Shown here: piece by piece, positions 10,017 to 19,375 of the stretch
Layout of the letters: each line of letters starts with the position of its first letter
Numbering within the stretch: the stretch's first letter is position 1
NCBI GenBank assembly: GCA_002964805.2
Contig: PUDQ02000137.1
Span: 1 to 27,637 of the forward strand
Source of the DNA: Trametes villosa
Taxonomy: Eukaryota > Basidiomycota > Agaricomycetes > Polyporales > Polyporaceae
Direction: 5' to 3'
DNA length: 27,637 bases
Translations under genes and position numbers: made by a program
The notes under the pieces: generated by a model
Database searches by the model: none
What the model was told of the DNA's origin: nothing
Seen by the model: only the letters and a program-made list of their open reading frames with translations

Positions 10017-11583
10017 TCAGGCTGCATTGCGCGCGCCTTCCCTTAGAGCGGGCTTCAGTGCGACCGAACCGAAGGTCTGGTGGAAGCGCCGGGTGGCGTT
10101 GACGAAGGCGAACAGAGGAGCCAGCGCGGCCGCGGTGTTCAACAGGAAGGACAGCTGCCTGCCCCGTTGGCCGAGCGATCGCAGGTGCATCGCTCGGGCC
10201 ACCGCATAGCACGGACAGACAATGAGGAAGTGGAAGACGGTCTCGGTTGCTTCACCACATGCCGGGCAGGAAGCCGACTCTGCCCTCTGGATGCGGTGCA
10301 GGTGCGCGTTGAGGGAAGCATGTCCAGAGCGCAGTTGAAAGAGAAGGCAGGCCTGCCGCCGAGGCAGCGTCTTGATGACCTTCGCAAAGCGACCAGACGG
10401 CAGACCCGGCGCCACCATCCTCAGCTGTAAGCCGCGCGACGCGATGCTTGCCGACGCTCCCTAGCCCGCTCCTGCAGCTGCACCAGGTGCGTCTGCCTCG
10501 CTTTCGCCGCGTTCACCGATAGAGGCTCGCGTAGCGCCACCGGGAGACGTGCCCGCGCGCTCGAGTTGCCGTGCGCTGCGTCTTTCGCTGCGTCGTCCGC
10601 GAGTTCGTTCCCCTCCACAGCAAGATGCCCCGGAACCCACCTGACGGTGAGGTCGAGGCCCGCATGAGCCCGGTGCGCCTGCCTGACGACGCGATGAAAG
10701 ATCTTCATGGTCTCCTGCCCAGGTTTCGCCGTAGCTAGCACCGAGGCCTGCGGCACACCCCGGTTGTCCAACTCGACGAATGCTTGCGAGATTGCGCGCC
10801 GCTCCCGGCGGATGAGCTCCACGCCGAGTGTCAGTCCTACCACCTCGGCTTCTGGTGCTGAATGCTCCTCGGACGGCCCAAGGCCCTAGAGCTGCAGCAC
10901 ACGAGGAGGACGCCATCCGAGGCGGAGAAGCACCGCGGCCGCTCCGACGCCGCCATTAATGTCCGAGCCATCAGAGTAGACACGCAGCCCCTGCCGCCGT
11001 GCCCACTCCTCCTCAGCCCCGAGCGCTGCGATCTTGTCCTCGCTGACTTCGGTGCGGTGCGGTGGAGTCCAGCGCGGGTGCTTCCAGCACGGTCGCACCT
11101 TCTCCATCCTGCTCGGATCAGCGGTGGCAGAGTAGGCGTGGAGGCGCTCGTGGAGAGCAGAAAGGTTAGCGCCGCTTCGCCGAACGGATGTGTGGGTGGA
11201 GGGGGTGCGTCTCCGGGAGGGTGCACAGCCGTACCGCCGCGCGCTGACAAAGTTTGTCGACCAGAAGAGGGAAAGGGAGGAGGTCCGCGTGTGTCTCCAT
11301 GACGTCCGTTGCTGTCGTGCGCATCCCGCCGGTCATCACCAGCAGTGCCTGGCGCTGAACGCGCGCAAGCTTCTCGACAGCGCCCACCGAGCCGTGAAGA
11401 CGCTGCTGGCCGAAGATCTTCCTGGTCGGCGTGAGGAAATTGTCCACCGCGTAGAGCATACTCGGAACCGCAACCGCCAAGTAGAGCCGCTTGACTAGCC
11501 CCATCCGGAGCCCGTATTGCAGTCGAGAGAGCCTCCGAATGAGCGAAACCCAGACCTCGCCCAAGCGAGACATGCTGGTGAAA
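10017..11583 (-). pseudogene. Broken retroelement ORF: reverse transcriptase C-terminus and RNase H
   Basis: Three frames cover it. 11583-11166 encodes the RT C-terminal part, with KRLYLAVAVPSMLYAVD, KLARVQRQALLVMTGGMRTT and AAVRLCTLPETHPLHPH. A frameshift near 11166 leads into 11107-10421, the RNase H domain: VYSDGS (10962-10986), then an in-frame TAG at 10886-10888, EAEVVGL, ELDNRG and WVPGHLAVEGNELADDAAKD. These hold the expected acidic residues. A further stop and frame change near 10420 lead to 10418-10017, with LPRRQACLLFQLRSGHASLN, CPACGEATETVFHFLIVCP (CX2CX8HX4C) and NATRRFHQTFG. With a missing RT core, at least two frameshifts and a stop, it cannot encode an active protein. Confidence 0.85.
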
Positions 11584-11595
11584 ACCCTTGTACTT
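11584..11595. repeat. Target-site duplication, copy at the 5' end of the element
   Basis: ACCCTTGTACTT is identical to 9365-9376. It sits at the end of the Hsp70 segment coding VVNEANKYK, directly before retroelement code begins. Confidence 0.85.
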
Positions 11596-12101
11596 GTTGG
11601 CCTCGTTGACCACGCGCTCAATCTTCTCTCCCTTCGTTGGCGATAGTGACAACTGGCTGGTGACGTTGAGCATACCGCTTGGGCTGTTGTCGGAAGTCAC
11701 CGCGATCTAAGGCGAACACTTGGGTGAACACACCCGGCTGTTTGCTGGAATATGTCGAGATGATCTTGGACACCTGAGTGAGGATGGTGGCGTTTTACAT
11801 CATGGGGGCGTCATGACACCACTGCGGTCTCGTTACCAAGGGGCGGGGCAGCGACATCGAGGAGGAACAGGTCCTGGGTCTCGCCAGTGAGGAGGGCAGC
11901 ACCGTACGCGACGCGACGTCCACGTACGTTGAGGTTGCCCGACTGCTGAGCTCCTTGCCATCTGCCGTTGAAGAAGTTCAGCACGAGCTTTGCGATATGG
12001 GGAATACGAGTCGAGCGGCCCACGAGGACGATCTCGTGCACCATGGTCTTGGTCAACCTTCGTGCCGCGGAGAGCCAGACAGTACAACGCTTCATTGTCA
12101 T
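11584..12101 (-). pseudogene. Decayed middle part of the same Hsp70 gene
   Basis: Minus-strand frames hold, in order, TMVHEIVLVGRSTRIP (12000-12035 and upstream), KLVLNFFNGR, VAYGAALLTGETQDL and FLLDVAAP (to about 11830). After frame changes come ISTYSSKQPGVFTQVF (about 11715-11765), GMLNVTSQ and EKIERVVNEANKYK (to 11584). In intact Hsp70 these are the end of the nucleotide-binding domain (VHEIVLVGGSTRIP, DFFNGKEP, AVAYGAAVQAA, DLLLLDVAPLSLGIET), the start of the substrate-binding domain, and the IEVTFDIDANGILNVSA region. The stretch of about 35 residues between the QPGV tract and GMLNV is deleted. Stops and frameshifts are present. The first half of Hsp70 (ATPase lobes with DLGTT and DLGGGT) was not found upstream, so the copy was also 5'-truncated or scrambled. 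Confidence 0.82.
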
Positions 12102-12887
12102 GACCGATCAACGCAGTAGATGCAACACCTCCGCGGATGCTCCATACAACGGGAATATCGTCCCTTGGCCCCGGCCTGCCATCGCCCTACCCTACGATCA
12201 TCCTCGGACATCACCACCCGCAGCACACATGCTGGCTAAAGCATAGCCTATCCCCTCGGCCTTCTCCTTCCCGGTGTGCTCGGCCGCCCGCGCAGATGTT
12301 GCCCAAGACGAGGGGATGACTGTGACCTTGATCTCCTTCTGCACGCAGATGCCTTCAGCACCCGTCGCGGAAAGAAAGTTCCCCTTGAAGCGGGAGAGGA
12401 GTCGGTGTCGCCCACACCCGTTCACGAAATCCCAAGCCATTCCCCCAGCCCAATGCGTGCGTCGGCGCGGTTCACCTGGAGAGTGTAGACAAGGGCGTCC
12501 GAGGGGTGGAAGATACAGTGACGGAGCGCGATGAACTGGACAGTGTGTGCGTCGACGATTCGAACTCTGTCGATGGTGACGCGGTGCAGCCACAGTCCGG
12601 AGATCGCCTCGTTACAGAAGACGTTAACGCCTTCCCCAACGCTGATGGAGTAGAGGGGCGGAAACCTTGTGGCGAGGCCAGCTCCTCGTCCTCTGGGCAG
12701 TCCGCAAGACACTCGCGTACAGAGGCTTTCGTGGGAAACAGAATCGGTCAGTTAGATATGTCGAGCAGGTGTGGGACAGGGAACGTCACACGGACAAGGG
12801 CGGGACTCCGCAGGCCCACTGAACGGGTAAGAAGTACCGACTCAAACTGGTCGGCTGGCCTCCGTCCGTTCTGTTCGGAAATTTCAG
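12102..12887. other. Unresolved stretch with competing open frames
   Basis: Upstream of the Hsp70 remnant the minus strand stays open in places (for example DDIPVVWSIRGGVA followed by LIGHDNEALY near 12060-12160, and 12198-12593), and the plus strand carries a long frame from 12506. None matches Hsp70's N-terminal half or another family I can name. There is a plausible intron on the plus strand ending TTTCAG at 12887. Confidence 0.3.
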
Positions 12888-13719
12888 CGACACATCACCG
12901 GCGGCCTCGAGCCCATCGAGACCCTGCACAAGGCCTGGTGCACGCACGAGCTCTACTTCGACGTAGCCACGGACGAGGACGTCGCGAACGCGGAGCGCGA
13001 CCCCCAAGCTCATCGACGCGCAGCGGGAGCGGGAGGCGGCAAGCGTCGGGCGCGGGGCGTCGTCGACGCGATTGCGCACCACCCCGACACCCTCGAGGTC
13101 CTGGGCGCCCACCCGACGTCGACGCAGCCGTCGATCGATTCGAACCTGGTGAGCGTATGAGGACGGCGCGATTATCGTCTCTCGAGGCCATGAGACGGTC
13201 GCTGAGATTCCTCCGCTGCCAACGTGTCCCAGACCTGGATGAACTCGGCCCCGGCAGACCAAAAGACTTGCCGGACAGGGAAGCAAGGGCCAACGGTGGT
13301 CGGTCCGTCGTCCTCGAGGTATACCATCATGGTGACAGGCAACTCATTGTCCATTGTCCTACGTATGCAATTAGATTATGAACTTTACGAACCAGCCATG
13401 AATACCCACTCTATCCCAGATCACGAGCCGTACGAACCAGCCCCTCATCGACACCGCCCTCATCGTCAGGAGCGGAGAGGCGGCGAGTCGACGACGACGC
13501 GAGTGTTACCATGGCGATCTGGTGGATATCGCCGAGCGCTGGGATGTCGCTCAGTGCCTCCAATATGCATCAAGGACCACTCGGACTCGTCCCAAGACGG
13601 AAAGTCCCAAGGATAAGGACCATCGTCGGGCTCGTTCAAGGTCGGCTCATCCCAGGGGTAAGGGATATCCGGCTCGTAGCAGATCGTCATCGAGCAGGGC
13701 GGTGCGATCGGGGTCCTGA
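12888..13719 (+). pseudogene. Possible degenerate multi-exon gene, unknown family
   Basis: After a TTTCAG acceptor (12887) the plus strand reads RHITGGLEPIETLHKAW and ELYFDVATDEDVANAERD. It changes frame to KLIDAQREREAASVG, then again to GVVDAIAHHPDTLEVLGAHP, up to a GTGAGC donor near 13149. Further on, 13420-13719 (after a CTATCCCAG acceptor) encodes NQPLIDTALIVRSGEAASR, GDLVDIAERWDVAQCLQYA and a basic Ser/Arg-rich tail ending SSSSRAVRSGS. Sequence in between is open in more than one frame, so the exon chain cannot be fixed. Two frameshifts in the first block suggest decay, or sequencing errors. No family was recognised. The minus strand over 13172-13354 is also open, with ELPVTMMVYLEDDG, so strand is not certain. 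Confidence 0.35.
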
Positions 13720-15130
13720 GCGAGCCAGGCGGCGGTGTAGGGGACGGGGTCTGCCGTAGGTTGCGCCCCAGCCTTCCGATCTCAGTGCGGAGCCCGACGG
13801 AGCCCGAAGCTCCTCCACTCTGTCATGCGCCCACTACCAGCATTTCCTCGTTTGACCCTTCTCGTCCCGGATGTCCAGTCAAGCCCTTGTCAAGGAAGAA
13901 CCGCACATCGGCTTTGAATCTCACGGGATTTGGCGTCGACAGGCGTATTGTGGTGTGCGAGGGTGGGAGGACGCTTGATGACGCTGTCGTCGCGTTCGCG
14001 TTCGCGTTCAGTGGGATAGCTCCGGGGCGGTGAGATCGCCATCAAGTCGCCAACCGGCTGCGAAGAAGGCGTGGAGGACGCCGCGGAGACGCTGATGCAT
14101 ACAGGCGATCCGGGAGTATCGTCGCTTGGGCGCGTGTGTGAAAGGGGCGGAGTATGCTCGACGGAGATGAGCCTCATGATCACGGCGCGAGCGACCGGCG
14201 GATGGATGCGCGGTTGAATAGGCTTGTCAGCCTCACGAAGCCGCTGTGCACGAGGGAATGGGGTATACTGAACGGAGATGGGTGACACAAAGGACCCTGT
14301 GTCATGAGCTGGAGAGCGTATGCGCGATGGACTGGGCTTGTCAATCTTGTCACGCAGCTGCGTGCAAGAAGGAGGGAAAGGAGATTGTTTGGAGAAAGCG
14401 GTTGCGCTGGGCGGCGCACGGGCAGCCCGCCGCGACGAGCAAGACTCGTCATCCGACGAGGAGCGAGCTGACTCAAAATCCTGCGGAAGAGAAGCGGTCA
14501 GGGCTTCGTCGTATCGATGCACAGAGATGAACCAACCGGGAAAGGTGCAGGTTCGCGCGCAGAGCTGGTACCGGATCCTTGGCTTCAAGAGGAAGAGGAA
14601 GGGTTCCGAAAGCAGAGGATCGAATGCATCCACCTTCATCCGGGTCTTCGTCCCAGCGGACGAGGAAGCCAACCTGCATGAAGCCAGCTCCTACACGCTC
14701 AGAGAGTCAGACAGCTGCTCTCTGACAACGGTTCGGGGCGATCCTCGCCGCTCCCAGAGATGCCAGGGTGCGCACGCGTTCTTGGGCCAGACGCTGGCTT
14801 ACGTGACACTGGCCGCCAGTAGTTAGCCTCCACGAGGGCTCTCATAGATCTCTTCGAGCAGAAGGATCTCTTGGAGACGTTAGGGTGATCGCCCCATAGT
14901 ACAGGATGAGAGAGCAACAAGGAAGGCCAGAGCGAGGCCGAGCTGTATGTACAAGTCTACTTAGTTCAAGTCCGAGCCGCCGTGGATCTAGCCCGCTGTA
15001 GCGCCAATGCGTCACATGCATGGCTCGCGACCTTCCGTCCAAAAGGTACCCGACCTGAGTTGGATAGGAAGATACAATAGTTAGTGCCCTGAAACGGTGA
15101 CTAAACACAGTTCCACCTACAACGAACGGG
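13720..15130. other. No confident gene; low-complexity open frames
   Basis: A 260-codon minus frame (13890-14672) has no ATG at its limit and is dominated by Ser, Pro and Arg. Part of it is the diverged tandem repeat at 14138-14365, and a short TCGCGT run near 13991-14012 gives Arg-Glu repeats in it. A plus frame around 14520-14700 is also open. Neither is supported by splice sites or motifs. Confidence 0.3.
14138..14365. repeat. Diverged tandem duplication, two units of about 110 bp
   Basis: The two units share the order GGGCGGAGTATGCTCGACGG / GGGGTATACTGAACGG, then GAGATG, a CATGA box, GGATGGATGCGCG / GCGTATGCGCGATGG, and GGCTTGTCA followed by CTCACG / TTGTCACG. Similarity is visible but well below identity, so the duplication is old. 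Confidence 0.45.
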
Positions 15131-17689
15131 TCAGGACGCCGTCTGAGCGACGAACGCCGGCGGAGTGGGAAGCCGATGGAATTTGGCGACGAACGTCTTG
15201 ACGTAGAATTCGACGGCGACACGAAGGCTCGCCGTGTATGCATCCGGCTCGCAGCTGGGGTCGCCCACCCGCGCCTCCTTCAGCGAAGCTGGAGAACCAC
15301 GCCACCGGCTGAGGACTTGCAAGAAAGCGCAATGGTGGCGGGTGTTCCGTTGCCAGGAGTCTACATGGTGCTGTATCCAGATGTGGTCTGCCGGCGTGCT
15401 CTCCATAGACGGAATGATGTTCAGGCCGGACAACTGCTCTCCCCAGATTTCGGAGACGAGGGCCTCCCGATCCCATCGCTCCAGTTCAGGGAACTCGTTT
15501 GAGCCCACCATCAACGCATCCAGGGCCAGCAGCTCGCAACGCCAGTTTGTTTCGTGAGCCTCCCAAACCAACCTGCGCTGAATTGTCCGGTCGTTCGTCG
15601 CCGCTTGCAGGGTCACTGGCAGATCCTGGAGACGGGGCTCTGAGGCGCTCTTGTAAGATGGGAGGGAAGCAAGGCGGCCAAAAAGTTGACGGAGGTTGGT
15701 TCTGATCTCGTGTCGCACTACAGCCCGCCCTGCCTTGTCCCCGGCGTCGATGGCGTAGTCGCCCCACAACGCGTCGCGCCATTCCGAAACGGTGAGCGGC
15801 CGCCCGGCGATGGTGGGATCGAAGAGACGGATGCGGCAGAAAGTCCGGATGGTAACGAAGTGGTGGAGATAGCGGGCCAACTTCTCGGTCTTCACCTCAT
15901 ACCCGACAAGGTTGTCCATCAGGAAGGGCGGCGGGAAGAAGTATCTGACGGACTGCCCAGGTTGAGCGAGCGTGCCGACGCCTGCAAGAGCCTGCGCCCA
16001 GAGGAAGGAGATGGAGACCGTGGAGGACGGGTAATACTGGCGGAATGGGTTCATGGTGAAACTGCTTGGTATCGCAGGGGCGTTAGATCCAGAAGCAGAA
16101 GGCCTCGCCGTCGACGTGGCAGATGTCGTCTCGGCTGTGTTCGCCGCCTTCTTTCGAGCATGACGAGGCCTGCGCCTAGCTGTTTTCTCCGACTTGGGTT
16201 GCGCATTCGACGGTACGGGGACGGGTAGCTTGTGCCCTAGGGCCCTAGCGCTCCCAGGATCGCGAACGACGATCGTTGGGGGAGCCGGGCCCAAGGAGCT
16301 ACTCCACCTGGCCCCAGCCCCCATACCATCCCCCCGATGGGCCTGCTTCGCAGGCGGCTGGTCGATACCCTCCCCGTGCAACACTGGCAGCTGAGAACCG
16401 CACAACTGCCGCCTGACCATCGCATTCATGGCGCGAGCCCACTCTCCCGCAGTGTTCAGCACCCCGGAGATGTCCCTCTTCGCAAGGACGAGGCGCGGAT
16501 ACGAAGGCGTACTGGAGAACTCCAGAGGGATATCGGTCTTGGTCACAACCTTGTAGACGATCAGGGACTTGGTGAGTGGCCGCTGGAACCAGACCGGGAT
16601 ACCTGCGCGATGCATGCTCTGCACGACGCTCCCGTCGGGGGTGTGAACGCCCAAGACGTCGAGTATCTTGCAGTCGCAGCGTAGGTGGCTCTCTATGCGA
16701 TTGAGAACCTCGTTCAGGAGGATCTCCAGACCACACAGTTCGAGACAGAGACGCTGCACGTGCGCTGCGAGGGAGATGATGACGCTTGGGCGAGCGGGGA
16801 GAAATCGAAGACGATCGAGGCAGTGGCGTAGACAGACGATGAGGAACTTGCCGACTTTGTTCCATCCTCCGGCGTCCCGCCGACAACTCGCAATACGCTG
16901 GATGGTCGCGGACGCTTCCTGACTGAGTTCCTCCAGCAACTCGGCCCTGAGTTTGCCCAATCCCGGTACGCCGCACTCCTCCTTCTCCCAGTCACTGGAC
17001 GACAAGGTGTGCCACAGTACAGCGGAAGGGCCTACAGTCTCGTCTTCGCACCTTGGCGACCGCGGGATGCACGCCATGTGGAAGCTATCGCGAGCGTACG
17101 CTTGCGGCCACCTGGAGTACTCGTGACGCCCCCATCGACCGTCGGAGAACGTGGTGATATCGCCGTGCGCTGTGGCGAACTCCGGGACCCAATCTTGGTT
17201 TGGAGTGGTGAAGATGGAGGCGCTGCTGAAGCCAGGAGCGGCGACGATGGCATCGTAGGGGGATACACTCCCAAGGACGTCTGAAACAAGGTCAGTCTCC
17301 ATCGCCTTGAGCAACCATGAGCTACTGACGCTTTCCATGCCTGGTTGCTCGCAGAGTAGCACCTTGCTCCGGTTCTCCGTTCACATCGTCAGGGTACTTC
17401 GCCGCGTCCGAGTGCGGAAGGTAGTCGCTAGAGAGAGACGCGCTTGCCTGGTATATGAGGTGAGGAGGCTGGCACGGATCTTCATGGCCGTTCAACTTAC
17501 CACATCCTCCAACTCTGAAGGAGAGAATCCGCGTGCCGGAGGTGTCGGGAGATGATCGGGACAATCGCGCGAGGAGGACTGCGCTCGCGAGCCCTCGGAA
17601 GCGGTGTGAGCGGAGTGAGTGAATTGAGAGGGCTCGTCGAGGCCGCTGGCGAGTACCGCGCTATGTTCCTCTGCTCGTTTACTATGCAC
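15131..17689 (-). CDS. Large uncharacterised agaricomycete protein, about 807 aa, three exons (5' end unresolved)
   Basis: Minus-strand exons are 17689-17501, 17447-17363 and 17280-15131. Phases agree: exon 1 ends SPSELEDV in phase 0, GTAAGT donor; exon 2 (LSSDYLPHSDAAKYPDDV) ends with one base; the next intron has a CTGAC branch and TTTCAG acceptor and completes an Asp codon. 17689 is only a frame limit: no ATG occurs between it and the TGA upstream, so another 5' exon is likely. Exon 3 alone is 716 codons without a stop. Features: IPVWFQRPLTKSLIVYKVV (mid-protein), a basic Ser/Ala-rich linker with KTARRRPRHARKKAA (possible nuclear signal), YEVKTEKLARYLHHFVTIR, and RRLVWEAHETNWRCELLALD near the end. 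These recall a large family of agaricomycete hypothetical proteins, function unknown. No catalytic or membrane motif was seen. Confidence 0.72.
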
Positions 17690-18574
17690 AGTACGTCGGA
17701 CCTCACTACATCACTACATTATGCAGGCTGACGTACGTCGTATTTTCCATAGGCTGAGTAGATCTGGGACTCTGAGATGTCCGGGTTCGCCGAAGAGAAC
17801 GATGGTGGGCCGTAGGACGCTCACGGAGTCGAAAAGTAGGGGATTGGGGATGGGCGGGAGCGTCGGCTGTCGTGCTCGGGGACCTCCAGGGACAGATACA
17901 AACGGTCTCGTCCACTCGGTAGGCGGTGTCCAGTTGCAGCGAGAAGCGTGAGACGTATGTCTCGCTTCTCAGCTCAGGACTCGAATGTTGCAATTGTCGC
18001 CTTCGTACTTGCAGGATTCCGAGAGCGTCGTGTTTGCGACTAACGTGAGAGCAACGCGCATCACGGATACAAATTGTGAGCCTGGACAACCAGTTGCCTG
18101 TTTTGGGGGTAAAGGCGCTTAGCTTAATCTCAGTAGATAAGCGCCACCTCCTGCCTATCTGGGTGCTCAGTACGCAAGAGTACGCAGCGACTACTCAACA
18201 TCGGGCAGCTCGGAGTGGCATTGCGCTGGCTTCAAGATGTATGCGCACCCTTCTTCCATATCAAACTCTTCTATTTTCTCAAATCTATCGCGAATGCCCG
18301 AGGTGCCATGTTGCGGGGAGGATGGTCAAGCAGGCTGAGGCACTGTGAGCGGGTATCAATAATCATTAATCATTATCCGAGCAAAGTCTGGTCTCGTACC
18401 CAGACGGCGGAGTGATACACCCGCACACCATTGACACCCCGGGCCCGTCTGGGTACGAGACCAGACCAGCAAAGTCCCACATCGCAGGCAGGCGCCTCGC
18501 CTTAAACGTCAACGTTTCAACCCCACCTATCTGCCACACCGCACGTCTGAACTCCCCTCCTGCCCCGCTTCATC
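17690..18574. other. Intergenic region between divergent genes
   Basis: It probably holds the missing 5' exon and promoter of the minus-strand gene and the promoter of the plus gene at 18575. Minus-strand code near 17750-17900 is open in two frames, one with VLRPTIVLFGEPGHLRVP, which could be an exon, but no join could be fixed. The foldback element at 18380-18476 lies about 100 bp before the plus gene's ATG. Confidence 0.35.
18380..18476. repeat. Small foldback (MITE-like) element with flanking direct repeats
   Basis: CTGGTCTCGTACCCAGACGG at 18388-18407 is the perfect reverse complement of 18445-18464, giving a 20-bp stem with a 37-bp GC-rich loop. The hairpin is bordered by the 9-bp direct repeat AGCAAAGTC at 18380-18388 and 18468-18476, like a target-site duplication. 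On the right a 3-base gap (ACC) separates stem and repeat; on the left the two overlap by one base, so the borders are not perfectly symmetric. There is no coding capacity, so any movement would need a transposase from elsewhere. Confidence 0.6.
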
Positions 18575-19375
18575 ATGGCACGTGTCGTATCGTATACAAT
18601 CCTCTCGGACGCTATAGCCGGAGAAAACATGCTGCAAGGTCTCGCCCTCTATATATCTTTCCTGGGACATCTCCCTGAAGCACTAGGGCACAGGAAAATT
18701 GTGAGTTACAACGGCATGGTTCTCAGCGATCCGGGCACTTACAGTACGCCCACCCTAGCCCATTCAAATCACTGTGAATGTACCAGAGCCGTACGCAGGC
18801 TACATGTTTCCCGTCCTCTCGGCGACGCCTCTGTCCTCGACGATCGACGACGGAGTTCAGCACTTGAGCGTGCACGCCCGTGATGAGGTACGTTCATGCA
18901 TTTACTCGCTCAATCTGTCCTCTCACAAATGATTAAGCTCCGAGTCGCCCTGCTGTCGCGTCCCATGCCTTTCCTCCCCATTCCACCCGCCTTCGACCCG
19001 CGGAGCCAGCGGCACTGGGCGGTTCTTTCAGGTCGCATTAGTGATTGGATGCTCACGGTAATCCCGCGGCATGACACCAAGTTATGGGCATGGGCGAGAG
19101 ATGCTTTCTGGATATCATTCATAGGGACGCATCCGGCGTTCCCCGCTGGGCAATGGCCGGATTGGCCCTGCGAAATCACGCTTGATGGGACATTCATTAC
19201 CTATTGGATGAAGCGTCAACAACCTGAGATGTCTAGCAGGATGGACCACAGCGACACGGAGAACATGTACCACGACTCTACCAAATCTACCCTCCCCCTC
19301 CTTCGTGATACCCATGCCGAGTTGTGGGCTCGTTTCAAACAGCATCTCTACTTAATAGTGCCAGTGCCGTTGTAG
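18575..19375 (+). CDS. Uncharacterised 230-aa protein, three exons
   Basis: Exons 18575-18700, 18759-18887 and 18938-19375 all join in phase 0. Introns are 58 bp (GTGAGT donor, CTTAC branch, CCCTAG acceptor) and 50 bp (GTACGT donor, GATTAAG acceptor). The start is MARVVSYTILSDAI. Exon 2 encodes PIQITVNVPEPYAGYMFPVL and GVQHLSVHARDE; exon 3 has LLSRPMPFLPIPPAF, WAVLSGRISDWML, WARDAFWISFIGTHPAF and WPDWPCEITLDGTFITYW. It is Trp- and Pro-rich, with no signal peptide, long membrane helix or known catalytic motif. The family is not recognised. The exon phases, short consensus introns and balanced composition argue for a real gene; it is short, so it could be a lineage-specific orphan or a fragment of a longer family member. 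Confidence 0.65.

Larger units (their letters stand above)
9377..11583 (-). mobile_element. 5'-truncated non-LTR (LINE-type) retrotransposon with RNase H, Tad1-like, inserted in Hsp70
   Basis: This 2.2-kb element is on the minus strand, flanked by the direct repeat ACCCTTGTACTT. Its 5' end (11583) starts inside the reverse-transcriptase ORF, after the catalytic fingers and palm, as is typical of 5' truncation during target-primed reverse transcription. In order: end of RT/thumb, RNase H domain, a CX2CX8HX4C zinc-like motif, about 640 bp of 3' UTR, an AATAAA signal and a short AAAGT-repeat tail next to the target duplication. The host sequence on the two sides is continuous Hsp70 code. The Tad1-like label is an inference from RNase H content and fungal host; a tree would be needed to place the clade. 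Confidence 0.85.

Noticed and set aside
11166..11700. Minus frame 10837-11700 appears to fuse Hsp70 code with retroelement sequence into one protein
   Set aside because: The join is the insertion border. Downstream of it the frame differs from the real RT and RNase H frames, so it is not a chimeric gene.
12050..12165. Minus-strand DNEALY resembling the tubulin motif DNEALYDIC
   Set aside because: The flanking residues do not follow tubulin on either side, and the segment merges into the Hsp70 remnant.
13125..13165. Minus-strand GGTTCGAATCG resembling a tRNA T-arm
   Set aside because: No acceptor stem, D-arm or anticodon arm could be drawn around it.
13890..14672. 260-codon minus-strand open frame
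   Set aside because: No ATG at its limit, low-complexity translation including the RERERER run from a TCGCGT repeat, and no splice or motif support.
17700..17750. A 31-bp intron that would supply an ATG (MENTT...) to the 807-aa gene
   Set aside because: The phase fits, but 31 bp is below the usual lower limit for fungal introns, so it is not adopted as the start.
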